The notes beneath the pieces were generated by a model. It had not been told where the DNA came from. It made no database searches and saw only the letters and a list, made by a program, of their open reading frames with translations. The position numbers and the translations under genes are program-made. 64,000 bases of DNA from Planctomycetaceae bacterium (GTDB lineage Bacteria; Planctomycetota; Planctomycetia; Planctomycetales; Planctomycetaceae). This document shows, piece after piece, positions 1 through 8,323 of this stretch. The DNA is taken from the NCBI GenBank assembly GCA_021732845.1, contig JAKFUF010000047.1, positions 1 to 64,000 on the forward strand, given 5' to 3'. Position 1 is the stretch's first letter; each line of letters starts with the position of its first letter.

Positions 1-896
1 GCGGCGGGCGGGCTGACCGGCTGTGCGGTCGGCGCTCCACCGAGCGGCATTTGCGCCATGCGGTTGGCCATGGCAAACCCCAAACCCAGGCCGATTCCCT
101 CGCCGGCACCGCCGCTCGGGTTCTGGGCGGCGGCCATCAGGGCATTGCCGGTTTGGAACTGCTGATACTTGTTCATGTCGCCGATGACCCCCATGCTCGT
201 CCGGGTGTCGAGGGCTTTCTCCACTTCGGGGGGGAAGGAAATATTGACGATGTTGAGCTGCGTCGCTTCCAACCCGTACTCGTCGTCGATCCGTTCGCAG
301 ACCATTTTCCGCAGCGACTCGCCCATGTCGCGGTATTTCGCCGCCAGGTCGAGGGCCGCCATGTTCGAGGTGCCGAGAAGTTCGGCAATGCACGAGACGA
401 TGATCGACCGCAAGAGTTCGGTCACCATGTCGACATCGAAGTTCTGGTCGGTCCCCACCAGTTCCTTGAGCAGCGCCTTCCCGTCGATCGCCTTGAGGGC
501 GTAGGTTCCGAAGGCCCGCAGCCGGATCGGGCCGAAGTCGGGGTCGCGGAGCATGATGGGGTTGGTCGTGCCCCATTTCAGGTCGGTCACCTGTTTGGTG
601 CTGACGAAGTAGACTTCGGCCTTGAACGGGCTGTTGAAGCCGTATTTCCAGCCCGCCAGCGTGCTGAGAATCGGCAGGTTCTCGGTTTGCAGCGTGTAAT
701 GGCCGGGCTCAAACTGGTCGGCGATCTGCCCCTTGAGCACGAACACCGCGACCTGACCAGGTCGGACAATCAACTGCGCCCCATTCTTGATTTCATTCTG
801 GTACCGCGGAAACCGCCAGACCAGCGTGTGCCGGCTGTCATCGACCCACTCGATGATGTCAATCAGTTCGTTGCGAAGTTTGTCGAACAAACCCAT
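1..896 (-). CDS. SPFH-domain (YdjI/virion-core-like) protein, 3' end beyond window
   Basis: The frame opens at the ATG at 896 and stays open to the left edge, so the C-terminus is missing. The N-terminus begins MGLFDKLRNELIDIIEW. It continues with a beta-rich core (RYQNEIKNGAQLIVRPGQ) and a helical stretch holding NISFPPEVEKALD, which is the pattern of SPFH-domain proteins annotated as YdjI or virion-core-like. The visible tail is Gly/Ala/Met-rich (from about residue 250), as is usual before the C-terminal zinc ribbon of this family; that ribbon would lie outside the window. Family members are cytosolic and may associate with membranes, but their role is not established. The Shine-Dalgarno is weak (GAGG about 13 bases upstream). 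The family call is firm; the function is not. Confidence 0.85.
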   Translation of the reverse strand, partial: MGLFDKLRNELIDIIEWVDDSRHTLVWRFPRYQNEIKNGAQLIVRPGQVAVFVLKGQIADQFEPGHYTLQTENLPILSTLAGWKYGFNSPFKAEVYFVSTKQVTDLKWGTTNPIMLRDPDFGPIRLRAFGTYALKAIDGKALLKELVGTDQNFDVDMVTELLRSIIVSCIAELLGTSNMAALDLAAKYRDMGESLRKMVCERIDDEYGLEATQLNIVNISFPPEVEKALDTRTSMGVIGDMNKYQQFQTGNALMAAAQNPSGGAGEGIGLGLGFAMANRMAQMPLGGAPTAQPVSPPA

Positions 897-1040
897 GGAA
901 GGAGACCTCAGAGATCGGTGATGGAGCGTCCGCGGAATTGTAAACGAAGGGAACGCCGTTTTGGATTTCGGAAAATTGCTGATCGTCACGGATTTTGTTG
1001 ACGGATGTTTTTTGGAGGCCGCAACCGCATCAAGAAGTTT

Positions 1041-1134
1041 GGACAGGATTAAAGAAGATGAAAAAGGATGAGAGCGGATTTGTTCCACAGACTTCCAGCA
1101 TCAGCATCCTATTCTTTCCTCTCCCATCCTGTCC
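1041..1134. repeat. Imperfect palindromic repeat bounded by GGACAGGAT/ATCCTGTCC (copy 1)
   Basis: GGACAGGAT at 1041-1049 is the exact inverse of ATCCTGTCC at 1126-1134. The inside is A/G-rich on the left (GATGAAAAAGGATGA) and C/T-rich on the right (CATCCTATTCTTTCC), so it could fold back imperfectly. A second copy at 30724-30829 shares both ends and an internal CTTCCAGCA. It sits in the 274-base gap between the SPFH gene and the enolase-superfamily gene. No other gene-like signal is visible in that gap. Confidence 0.7.
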
Positions 1135-1170
1135 TCGCTGACGCGTCGGGCTGCAAGGCCTGTCATCCTG

Positions 1171-2421
1171 TCAGGACTTGCTGATGAAACTCATGACGGC
1201 CTCTTCGTTGACTTCCACTCCCAGTCCGGGAACCGTGGGAACCTGCACAAAGCCGTCCGCATCGACCTGGAAGGGCGTCTTGACGATCTCGCTGCGCCAG
1301 GGGTTTTCGGACTGGTCGAGTTCCAACAGCGGCGAGTCCGTGGGGAGGCCCCAATGCGGGTCGGCAATCAGAGCATTGAGATGCAGGGTCGCCGCGATCA
1401 GAATCGCCCCTCCCCAACAGTGCGGAATGCAGCGGACACCGTACTGGGCGGCCAGCTCAGCGATCCACAGCACTTCGCCGATGCCTCCGCAGAGGCTGAC
1501 ATCGGGCTGGATGATCTGGAACGCCTTGCGGTCAAGCAGTTCTTTGGCTGTCCCACGGGAATCGGTGGCTTCACCTCCGGCCAGCGGCAGTGTCAGCTTG
1601 GTCCGCAGTTCTTCATAACCGGCGTAGTGGGGAGATTGCGGCAGTGGCTCTTCGAAGAATTCAAACCCGAGGGCGTCGAGTTCCTTGCCCATGTGGAGCG
1701 CCGAAGTGAGCGTGTAGGCCGCATTGCCGTCGACCATGAGCTTGATGTCCGGGCCAACGGCCTTGCGGACCGCGGCGGCGACCGCGGCTTCGCGAGCCAC
1801 GGGGTAGCGACCCAGCCGCATTTTCAGGGCCTTGTAGCCCTGCTTGACGAGCGCTGCGGCCTCCTGCGGATAGTGGTCCTCGGGCTGCAGACCCTCCTGG
1901 TAGTTCATGGCGGAGGCATACGCGGGGACGCGGTCCCGCAGCCGCCCGCCGAAAAGTTCCGCCACCGGCATGCCGAGAGCCTTGCCGCGGACGTCGTTGA
2001 GTGCCATTTCGACGCCACCCAGAGCCAGCGCGTTGCCGAAATTCGCCCCCCACAATTCACGCCACAGTTTGCGGTACTCAAGCGGGTTGCGGCCGACCAG
2101 TGTTTTGCTCATCGCTTCGATGGTCGCCTGCACGCCTGCCACCGGGTACGTCTCACCCCAGCCAAAAATCCCTTCGTCCGTCTCGATCTTGATCAGCAGA
2201 GTTGTACGGGTTTTGTCGAGCGGCACGGAGACGGAGACGCCAAAGGCCCGCTTGAGGGTATGGGTCAGCAGAAATGTCTTGACCTTGGTGATCTTCAGCT
2301 TGCCAGCCACCCCCGCCGGTGACTCATCGGCGGCCAACAGTGGCTGGCTCAGTGCCAGACTGCCGGCTGCCAGAAGCGTGGTTTGCAACAACTCTCGACG
2401 ATTCGTGCGGGGTGTCGGCAT
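1171..2421 (-). CDS. Tat-exported enolase-superfamily (mandelate racemase/muconate lactonizing) enzyme
   Basis: A 416-residue protein from the ATG at 2421, preceded by AGGAG about 10 bases upstream. The N-terminus carries a twin-arginine signal (TNRRELLQ, then a hydrophobic stretch ending PLLAADES), so export is predicted. The enolase-superfamily barrel residues are visible: K200 in LKMRLG, D231 in VDGN, E258 in FFEEPL, E284 in GGEATD, D307 in QPDVSLCGG and H334 in PHCWGG. These place it in the mandelate racemase/muconate lactonizing group, which abstracts a proton alpha to a carboxylate. The substrate cannot be read from sequence; sugar-acid dehydratase or dipeptide epimerase are the usual alternatives. 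An export signal is uncommon for the family outside planctomycetes. The reading continues upstream without a better start. Confidence 0.88.
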   Translation of the reverse strand: MPTPRTNRRELLQTTLLAAGSLALSQPLLAADESPAGVAGKLKITKVKTFLLTHTLKRAFGVSVSVPLDKTRTTLLIKIETDEGIFGWGETYPVAGVQATIEAMSKTLVGRNPLEYRKLWRELWGANFGNALALGGVEMALNDVRGKALGMPVAELFGGRLRDRVPAYASAMNYQEGLQPEDHYPQEAAALVKQGYKALKMRLGRYPVAREAAVAAAVRKAVGPDIKLMVDGNAAYTLTSALHMGKELDALGFEFFEEPLPQSPHYAGYEELRTKLTLPLAGGEATDSRGTAKELLDRKAFQIIQPDVSLCGGIGEVLWIAELAAQYGVRCIPHCWGGAILIAATLHLNALIADPHWGLPTDSPLLELDQSENPWRSEIVKTPFQVDADGFVQVPTVPGLGVEVNEEAVMSFISKS

Positions 2422-2676
2422 TCGAAGGGTCTCCTGAGAGGCTGAAGGACAAGCAATAGGACATTGGGTGACTTCGGGACGCCTGTCGTGGAACCGCTGG
2501 CTGGGGCTCACTCCAGATCCGCTGACGCTGTCCCGAAATCACGCAAGGCCATTTAGCCTGGCACAACTGTGCGCGATTGGATTCATAGAATCCAGCATGA
2601 ACAGAAAGGGCCAAAAGAACAGACGGGCCTGAAGCCCGTCCGGGTGACTCGTTTGTCGATCGCCAACAGTCTGTGG

Positions 2677-3159
2677 TCAGACAAGTTCGAGGCGGCCATC
2701 GAGATGTTTCTTCATGCCTGGCCCGTTGCCGCTGGGAGGGGTGCCGAAAACGCGGATTCGAACGGGATTGCCGCGGAAGAGGGCGTCCGCCGAGAGGTAG
2801 GTGCATTCCGGCGACTTGTCGGAGGAGCCGCCGCGGGGGAAGGCGTTCCATTCGAGCCGGTTGACCTCGTCCAGCAGTTTGAACAGCCGCAAAACGTCGA
2901 ACTGAAAGTCGATTTCCTGCAGCGCTCCGTCGCGGGAGCCGCCCACGAGTTCGTTCGCCCCAAGATACAGGTTCACGTTCCAGCGTTCGCGCTGCGGGGT
3001 GCATTCGAAGCCGACGCGACCCAGTTCGGCGAAGGGCTCGAACAGATCGGCGACGGAGTCGATGAGATCCGTCAGCCAGACGGGGCGGGTCTTGGGTTTT
3101 GAAGCCGCGGCTTCAAGCTGCTTCAGAAAATGCTGGGCGGGCAGATGCGAATCAGGCAC
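2677..3159 (-). CDS. Hypothetical protein
   Basis: About 160 residues. I take the GTG at 3159 (PDSHLPAQHFLKQL follows) because GGAAA lies just upstream; a TTG at 3180 in the same frame is an alternative. The protein looks genuine: balanced composition and conserved-looking blocks such as RPVWLTDLIDSVADLF, ELGRVGFEC and WNVNLYLGANELVGG. No membrane segment, signal peptide or catalytic motif is seen. It follows the enolase-family gene's 5' end on the same strand, separated by about 255 bases, so it is probably transcribed separately. I do not recognise the family. The antisense strand also carries an open frame here, which I regard as a shadow. Confidence 0.65.
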   Translation of the reverse strand: MPDSHLPAQHFLKQLEAAASKPKTRPVWLTDLIDSVADLFEPFAELGRVGFECTPQRERWNVNLYLGANELVGGSRDGALQEIDFQFDVLRLFKLLDEVNRLEWNAFPRGGSSDKSPECTYLSADALFRGNPVRIRVFGTPPSGNGPGMKKHLDGRLELV

Positions 3160-3500
3160 GGTTGGTTTCCAGGCTGTCAACAGCGGCGGCGAATCACGGA
3201 GTCCCTCCCCCGAGTGGTCCTGCTGGCCGCGTGCATTTCATCACAACAGCGGCACGCAATAGTTATCGGGAGGGCCAACTGCGGGGTTGCACCCCATTTG
3301 GCCGCGAACCGCAAGCTGCCCGCTTGTGTCGCGCTCCACATGGGTCGTGCCGCCACTTCGGGGCGGATCAATTTCGCACTGTCGTCCGCCAATAGCGGGA
3401 TGCGAACGGAAATCAGCCGCCGACTGGCCCGGAAATCCCAAAATCAATTTGCCATGTCGCCAATCGTTGTGCTTACGGACCTGGCGGAGGGATTTCAGCG
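3160..3500. other. Non-coding gap between hypothetical gene and hydrolase
   Basis: About 340 bases upstream of the hypothetical gene and downstream of the alpha/beta hydrolase. Several short frames cross it on both strands, but none has a start with a ribosome-binding site or a recognisable product. I see no tRNA, terminator or repeat from the families found elsewhere in the window. Confidence 0.4.
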
Positions 3501-4364
3501 TCACGCCGGAGCGTAGGTGAGGAAACCGCGAACAGCCTGCAGATAGGCGGCATTTTCGTCGGCGGAGATCGAATGCGAGCTGTTGGCGAACAGCTTGAGG
3601 TGCGCGCGGGGAATCGCCTCGGCAATGATGCGCGAATGGCGTGGGGGACAGATCCAGTCGTGCGCCCCGGCGATGACCAGCGTGGGACACCGAATCTGGG
3701 AAAGCTGCTCCGTGTAATCGAAGGTCCGCAGGAAGTCGCCAAACCCGCGGTTCAGGGCAATGAACGACCGCCTTCCGCGGTTCCATCCAGCGTCAAAATC
3801 TTCAGGCTTGAAGGTTGTGGCATACAGCGGCGCAGTCACTTCGTAGTATTCGCGCAACTGGTCCATGGAGGTGAATGAGGCGTCCCACAGCCATTGGCAG
3901 ACCCGCTGCTGGTCGTGCGTGCCACGTTCGGCGATATACCGCTGGGCGTCGGCCAGAAAACGGAAGCTAGGCGCGGTGCAGACGAGGATCAGGTTGGAGA
4001 CCCGCTCCGGATACCTCAGCGCGTAACCCTGCGCCACCATTCCGCCGTACGAACTTCCCAGGACGCACAGCCGCTCCAAACCGAGATGGGCACGCAGCGC
4101 ATCCAGGTCATCGATGTTGTTGTCGAGCGTGTAGGTGGCCGGGTCGCCTTCGGCGCTGCGCCCGCATCCCCGATGATCAACATAGATCACCTGGGCCACA
4201 TCCCTCAACGCCGCGTGGCTCGATTTGAAGCTGGAATGGTCGCCACCCGGGCCGCCATGCAGCAGCACCAGCGGCGGCCGCTCCACCATCTTCCCGCCCT
4301 CGGGCACCAGCCCCATTCCATCAATGTCGAAGTACAAGACGGTGTCGCGGACGCGAGCCAGCAT
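3501..4364 (-). CDS. Alpha/beta hydrolase, proline iminopeptidase-like
   Basis: A 287-residue cytosolic alpha/beta hydrolase. HGGPGG at 36-41 forms the oxyanion region typical of proline iminopeptidases. The nucleophile elbow is GSSYGG with S105, the acid is D236 in AGAHDW, and the catalytic base is H264 in NSSHS. DHRGCGRS at 63-70 also fits the S33 peptidase-like group. These enzymes release N-terminal proline or hydrolyse related amides and esters; the true substrate is not determinable here. The start codon at 4364-4362 lies inside the left arm of the ATTTTCG repeat, so no normal ribosome-binding site is present; translation may be leaderless or use an unusual leader. Length is normal for the family. 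Confidence 0.88.
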   Translation of the reverse strand: MLARVRDTVLYFDIDGMGLVPEGGKMVERPPLVLLHGGPGGDHSSFKSSHAALRDVAQVIYVDHRGCGRSAEGDPATYTLDNNIDDLDALRAHLGLERLCVLGSSYGGMVAQGYALRYPERVSNLILVCTAPSFRFLADAQRYIAERGTHDQQRVCQWLWDASFTSMDQLREYYEVTAPLYATTFKPEDFDAGWNRGRRSFIALNRGFGDFLRTFDYTEQLSQIRCPTLVIAGAHDWICPPRHSRIIAEAIPRAHLKLFANSSHSISADENAAYLQAVRGFLTYAPA

Positions 4365-4513
4365 GATTTTCGATTTTCGATTGAGGATTTTCGATTGTAG
4401 TCAGTGGGAATCGCCAATCGAGTTCCCATCGATAGATGCGAAAAATGACTTCCGCTTCGCTGTTGGCGTTGCCGGACACCCAATCGAAAGTCAAAAATCG
4501 AAAATCAAAAATG
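4362..4513. repeat. ATTTTCG heptamer repeat, two inverted arms (copy 1)
   Basis: The left arm, 4362-4397, contains three ATTTTCG-type units. The right arm, 4481-4511, carries the inverse units CGAAAAT/CGAAAGT. About 83 bases of unique sequence separate them, so the transcript could form a long stem. The arms fill the gap between the hydrolase start and the end of the HlyD-type gene, and the left arm includes the hydrolase start codon. A similar two-arm copy is at 40553-40695 and a single-arm remnant at 54620-54637. Confidence 0.75.
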
Positions 4514-4516
4514 CCC

Positions 4517-5482
4517 TCACGGTCTTCTCGTCACCCGTGTGTCGGCCTGGATCTTCATCATCGCGGTGCGGTTGGCGAGGAGGCCGCCCTCGGGGTTGGC
4601 GACTTCGGCGCGAACGCGGACTTCCTGCGTGACGGCCTGCACCTTCTCATCGATAAAGACGATTTTTCCGGCGAAGACCACCGGCGACAGGGTTCCATCG
4701 TCCTCCTCAATCTGCACCAGCACCTTCATGAACCGCTTGATGAGCGGTTTGTCTTGGACATTGACGTAGCCCTCGACGCGGACGATGTCCGTGTTGGCCA
4801 TTTCAAGGATCGGGTCACCTTCGCGAACCGCTTCGCCCTTGGATTTCAGCAGGTTGGTGACGCGGCCATCGAACGGAGCGCGAATTTTGAAGGTGTCGAG
4901 CGTCCGGGCGGACTCTTCGGCCTTCAGCTTGAGAATCTTGGCCTGCAGTTCGGCCTGCTCCACCGCCAGCCCCCCTTTTTCAGCGGCGAGCTTGAATTTC
5001 TTGATTTCGATCTCGGCAATCGCACCAGGCACCCGCATGTTGGTCTGCAAGGCCGATTCATACTCTGCCTTCGCGACTTCCTGGGCCTTCTTCTGAAAGC
5101 GGATCTCGACATCGCTTGAGGCTTCGGCGAGCGCCACGTTGTAGGACGCCTCGGCCACGTCGTCGATGATCTGGGCGATCACGTCACCCTCCTTGACATC
5201 GTCGCCGGGCCGCAGCTCGACCACTTGTGTGACTGTTTCGCCATTTTGGTCCTTGACCGCTTCCTGCCGGCCGACGAACTCCAGCACCCCCATGCGGCCG
5301 CAGGCCACCGGTTGGTCCTTGATCAGCGTGATCCGGCTGTGCGGAACAACAATTGTGCCCGCTGTCCCGGGGTTTCGCCGCGCCGCTGCAGGCTTTTCCT
5401 CGGGCGCACCCGACACAAGCGTCAACGGCAGCATGCAGGCGAGGGGGAGAAGGCATATTCCACAAAACCAAGGACGTGGCAT
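4517..5482 (-). CDS. HlyD-family periplasmic adaptor-like secreted protein
   Basis: 321 residues from the ATG at 5482. The N-terminus is a Sec signal (ICLLPLACMLPLTLVSGAPEE). The body has the membrane-fusion-protein order: lipoyl-like half (VVELRPGDDVKEGDVIAQI), a helical hairpin of about 100 residues rich in Lys/Glu/Ala, second lipoyl half (APFDGRVTNLLKSKGEAVREGDPI), then a beta-barrel region. Such adaptors bridge an inner-membrane transporter to an outer-membrane channel. No transporter or TolC-like gene lies beside it, so its partner is elsewhere or it works alone. It is on the same strand as the phosphatase-family gene upstream, but about 180 bases separate them. An in-frame extension upstream of 5482 lacks signal-peptide character and was rejected. 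Confidence 0.85.
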   Translation of the reverse strand: MPRPWFCGICLLPLACMLPLTLVSGAPEEKPAAARRNPGTAGTIVVPHSRITLIKDQPVACGRMGVLEFVGRQEAVKDQNGETVTQVVELRPGDDVKEGDVIAQIIDDVAEASYNVALAEASSDVEIRFQKKAQEVAKAEYESALQTNMRVPGAIAEIEIKKFKLAAEKGGLAVEQAELQAKILKLKAEESARTLDTFKIRAPFDGRVTNLLKSKGEAVREGDPILEMANTDIVRVEGYVNVQDKPLIKRFMKVLVQIEEDDGTLSPVVFAGKIVFIDEKVQAVTQEVRVRAEVANPEGGLLANRTAMMKIQADTRVTRRP

Positions 5483-5659
5483 GTTTTTTCTCTTTCGTTT
5501 TCGATTCCACCTGTCGCAGCTCCACGAGTGGTACCCCAGCCTCGTGCAACGCGATGGAGATCGCCGCAGTGATGCGTGCCGTGAATTGACTCTTGAATTG
5601 CACACTGCGCCGCAGGATGAGTCAAGACTGACTGTGAGCAGAGACTCCATCCGCCCATG

Positions 5660-6793
5660 CTATTTTTGGTCTGGCAGCACGTCCTGGATGGGCGCGCCGG
5701 AGTGCTTCACCTCGGCGTGATAGTCCTCGCCAAGCAGGGCGGCGAGGGTCGCGGCGATCTGGCTTTGGGTCACGCGCTCGCAGTTCTTCCGCTCGCCCAG
5801 CGGTGGCGTGTCGGGTCCAAGGAACGCCATCCACATGTCTTCGGCCTTTTCAATCGCCTTTCCGTGATTCTTCCAATCCACGAGCCCTGAGCCACGACCG
5901 TGATCGGTGGTGATGATCAACGTCGTCGTGCCCCGGTACTGGTCCATCGACTGCATCAGTTCCCACAACCGCTGGATGTATTGATCCACGGTGTTGGCCG
6001 ATGTCAGCAGATGGTCGTACCGACCGGCATGTCCCCAGGCATCTGTCTCGAGGAAGCCCACGAAGAACACGCGCGGCTTGTGCCTCAACAGATGTTCCCG
6101 GGCCGCCTGGAACAAGAATGAGTCGATGACCTCGGCATCATTCGGCCGCGTCGTGTCGACAATCAATTCGTTCAGCAATTGCTGCCTGGGGTTCGGGTTC
6201 GGCTCGGGCAGCCGCTCCCATCCGCCCATCACTGGAAATCCACAGCGTTCGCGATTGATGACAAATGGGATCACGTCCCACGCACTGAAGGCCGCGACTT
6301 TGTTGTTGTAGGCGGGCTTGCGATGCAGCCATTCCAGCACAGTCAGGTTGTCGTTGGGCTTCTTGGCGTTGCTGTCGATCCGCGGGTCGGCGAATCCGGT
6401 CAGGATCTCGTTGTAGCCGGGGTATGAGAACTTCATGGTGTTCGTGATCTGCGAAGAACTGCCTGCGGTCAGGTTCCCGTAGATCTGCCCCTCGGTCGCG
6501 ATCTTGGTCCAGAAGAACGGCAGCAGCGCCTGGCGGCGTGCTTCCGGCGACTCGCGCCAATACCGCTTTTCGATCTCGGCCACATTTGCGACACCGCCAT
6601 GTTCCTTGTTGATCAGTGCCTTCTCGGCTCCGGTGAACACTTCCTGCCAGCGCAGTCCGTCCGTGGTGATCAGCACGACATTGCGGGTCTTTCCATCGCC
6701 GGCGCAAGCCGCTGTCGTTGTACATGCCAGAGAAAACAGCAGGCAAATCCGCGGAACCCAGCGGGTGAGGCGGCCGAATTCAGTTGTCTGCAT
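5660..6793 (-). CDS. Secreted alkaline-phosphatase-superfamily phosphoesterase/sulfatase-like protein
   Basis: 377 residues from the ATG at 6793, with AGGGA about 10 bases upstream and a Sec signal (ICLLFSLACTTTAACAG). Superfamily metal-site motifs are visible: TTDGLRWQEVF near the N-terminus of the mature protein, ETDAWGHAGRYD in the middle and TTDHGRGS further on. These supply the Asp/His ligands for two divalent metals. Proteins of this type hydrolyse phosphate or sulfate esters in the periplasm; the substrate is unknown. A TTG at 6865 would give a 4-base overlap with the upstream PQQ-propeller gene, but the signal peptide and ribosome-binding site favour 6793. The gene follows the PQQ gene closely and may be co-transcribed with it. 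Confidence 0.85.
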   Translation of the reverse strand: MQTTEFGRLTRWVPRICLLFSLACTTTAACAGDGKTRNVVLITTDGLRWQEVFTGAEKALINKEHGGVANVAEIEKRYWRESPEARRQALLPFFWTKIATEGQIYGNLTAGSSSQITNTMKFSYPGYNEILTGFADPRIDSNAKKPNDNLTVLEWLHRKPAYNNKVAAFSAWDVIPFVINRERCGFPVMGGWERLPEPNPNPRQQLLNELIVDTTRPNDAEVIDSFLFQAAREHLLRHKPRVFFVGFLETDAWGHAGRYDHLLTSANTVDQYIQRLWELMQSMDQYRGTTTLIITTDHGRGSGLVDWKNHGKAIEKAEDMWMAFLGPDTPPLGERKNCERVTQSQIAATLAALLGEDYHAEVKHSGAPIQDVLPDQK

Positions 6794-6861
6794 CAATGAA
6801 TCCCTGCAGGTTGCAGCGTTCCGGTGGCGACGGAGATCCGAATTTGGAGGAGTCTTCTGGT

Positions 6862-8154
6862 TCAATTCTTCACTGCAACGTCGTAAACCAGCAGCGTGCC
6901 CTGGTCACGCAAATACAGCTTGCCGTTCAACACCACGGGATGCGACCAGCATGGCGGATGATTGTCCGGAGTCGTGAACGAGCCGTTCAGCTCGTAGCCC
7001 TTGGGCGTGGCTCCGATGATCGCCACGACGCCATCTTCGTAGCGGAAATAGACCTGGTTGTCGGCATAAACCACTGCCGCCGAGCGCCGTCCCGGACCGC
7101 GGTCCTTCCGCCACACCACCTTGCCGGTCTTCATCTCGATGCAAATGGGAAATCCTTGGTTGTGCCCATGGCCGCCGTAGATGTGGTCGCCGACTCTCAC
7201 GAGGCCTCCGTGGTGGTTCTGCATGACCGGCCCCTCCAGAAAGTACACTTCCCGCGCCTTGACCCCGTCAGCATCCTTGCTCAACTCGAGCAGTGCGGAA
7301 CCCGTGCCATAGCCACTGGTGCAAAAGACGAGATTCTCATGCACGATCGGCGTCGGAATGTTCGCGACGCCGTTTGCCACGCGGTCGTAGCCCCAGAGAA
7401 ACTTGCCGTCATCGGCGCGTATGCCCACGCAGCCTCGCCCGGTCAGTTGCACATACTGTCGGACGCCGGCAGCCTCCGAAACGACAACCGATGAATAGCC
7501 GCCCTTGGAGTCGCCGCCGCGCGATCCGAACTTCGGCACGGCCGACTTCCAGACGACATTGCCAGTCAGTTTGTCCACGGCGATCAGCGTGGCTTCCGGG
7601 CCTCCAGGCGTGAGAATGACGCGGTCACCATCCACGAGAGGAGACTCCGTGAAGCCCCAACTGGGCAGTGCCCCGCCAAAATTCTGAATGTAATTGAGCC
7701 GCCACAGTTCGGTGCCATCCTTCTGGGCCAGGCAGACCACGTCTCCCTTCTGAGCCACGGCGTAGACCCGGTCCCCGTCGAGAGTCGGGGTGCAGCCGTT
7801 GCCACTGCTGTAGCTCTGGCCGACGGGCTTTTCCCACAGGATCTTGCCATCCTTGGCGCTGAGGGCGAGAACGTGTTCGGTGTTTTTCCGTTTGCCCATG
7901 GTGAAAATCTTGTCACCCGCGAACGACAGGCTTGAGTAGCCCTCACCCAGACCGTCGGCCCGCCACAGCAGTTTCGGTCCGCCCTCGGGCCATGTCTGCA
8001 GCAGCCCCTTCTCGGCCGAGACGCCATCCCGCAACGGACCGCGCCATTGTGTCCACCCGCCGGAGGTCGCAGGCTCGGCGGCGTGGCTCAGAACGAACAG
8101 AGTGCCAACAACCATGAAGGCTGCAAGGCAAAGGAGACGAAGAGATCGACGCAT
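6862..8154 (-). CDS. Secreted PQQ-binding-like beta-propeller protein
   Basis: 430 residues from the ATG at 8154. The N-terminus is a clear Sec signal (LLCLAAFMVVGTLFVLSHAAEP). The mature protein begins WTQWRGPLRDGVS, the usual opening of planctomycete 'outer membrane protein assembly factor BamB family/PQQ-like' proteins. Repeating propeller blades follow, for example ALSAKDGKILWEKPVGQ, AVDKLTGNVVWKSAV and CIEMKTGKVVWRKD, each with the tryptophan-docking pattern. Catalytic quinoprotein residues are not evident, so a binding or scaffolding role in the periplasm is more likely than dehydrogenase activity. It is divergent from the M81 gene, 169 bases away, and sits 5' of the phosphatase-family gene on the same strand. 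Confidence 0.87.
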   Translation of the reverse strand: MRRSLRLLCLAAFMVVGTLFVLSHAAEPATSGGWTQWRGPLRDGVSAEKGLLQTWPEGGPKLLWRADGLGEGYSSLSFAGDKIFTMGKRKNTEHVLALSAKDGKILWEKPVGQSYSSGNGCTPTLDGDRVYAVAQKGDVVCLAQKDGTELWRLNYIQNFGGALPSWGFTESPLVDGDRVILTPGGPEATLIAVDKLTGNVVWKSAVPKFGSRGGDSKGGYSSVVVSEAAGVRQYVQLTGRGCVGIRADDGKFLWGYDRVANGVANIPTPIVHENLVFCTSGYGTGSALLELSKDADGVKAREVYFLEGPVMQNHHGGLVRVGDHIYGGHGHNQGFPICIEMKTGKVVWRKDRGPGRRSAAVVYADNQVYFRYEDGVVAIIGATPKGYELNGSFTTPDNHPPCWSHPVVLNGKLYLRDQGTLLVYDVAVKN

Positions 8155-8323
8155 GGCAGGCTTCCGAACGACGTTGCAGGTGGCGGAGTCGTAAACTTTC
8201 AAAAGTATAGGCACTTGGTCCGTGCCTGACGATGGTGTACGCTCCCGCCAGCCAGTCGCTATTCTATCCGCGTCGAGCCCTCTCCCCGCCCAGATTTCCA
8301 ATTTTGAGACGGAGACCGCACAC

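Noticed and set aside
1354-2322. Long plus-strand open frame opposite the enolase-superfamily gene
   Set aside because: It is antisense to a clear enzyme with intact catalytic residues, and has no ribosome-binding site or recognisable product; GC-rich third positions create such shadows.
4362-4513. Heptamer arrays considered as CRISPR
   Set aside because: Units are 7 bases with no regular 30-40 base spacers, and no cas genes are present.
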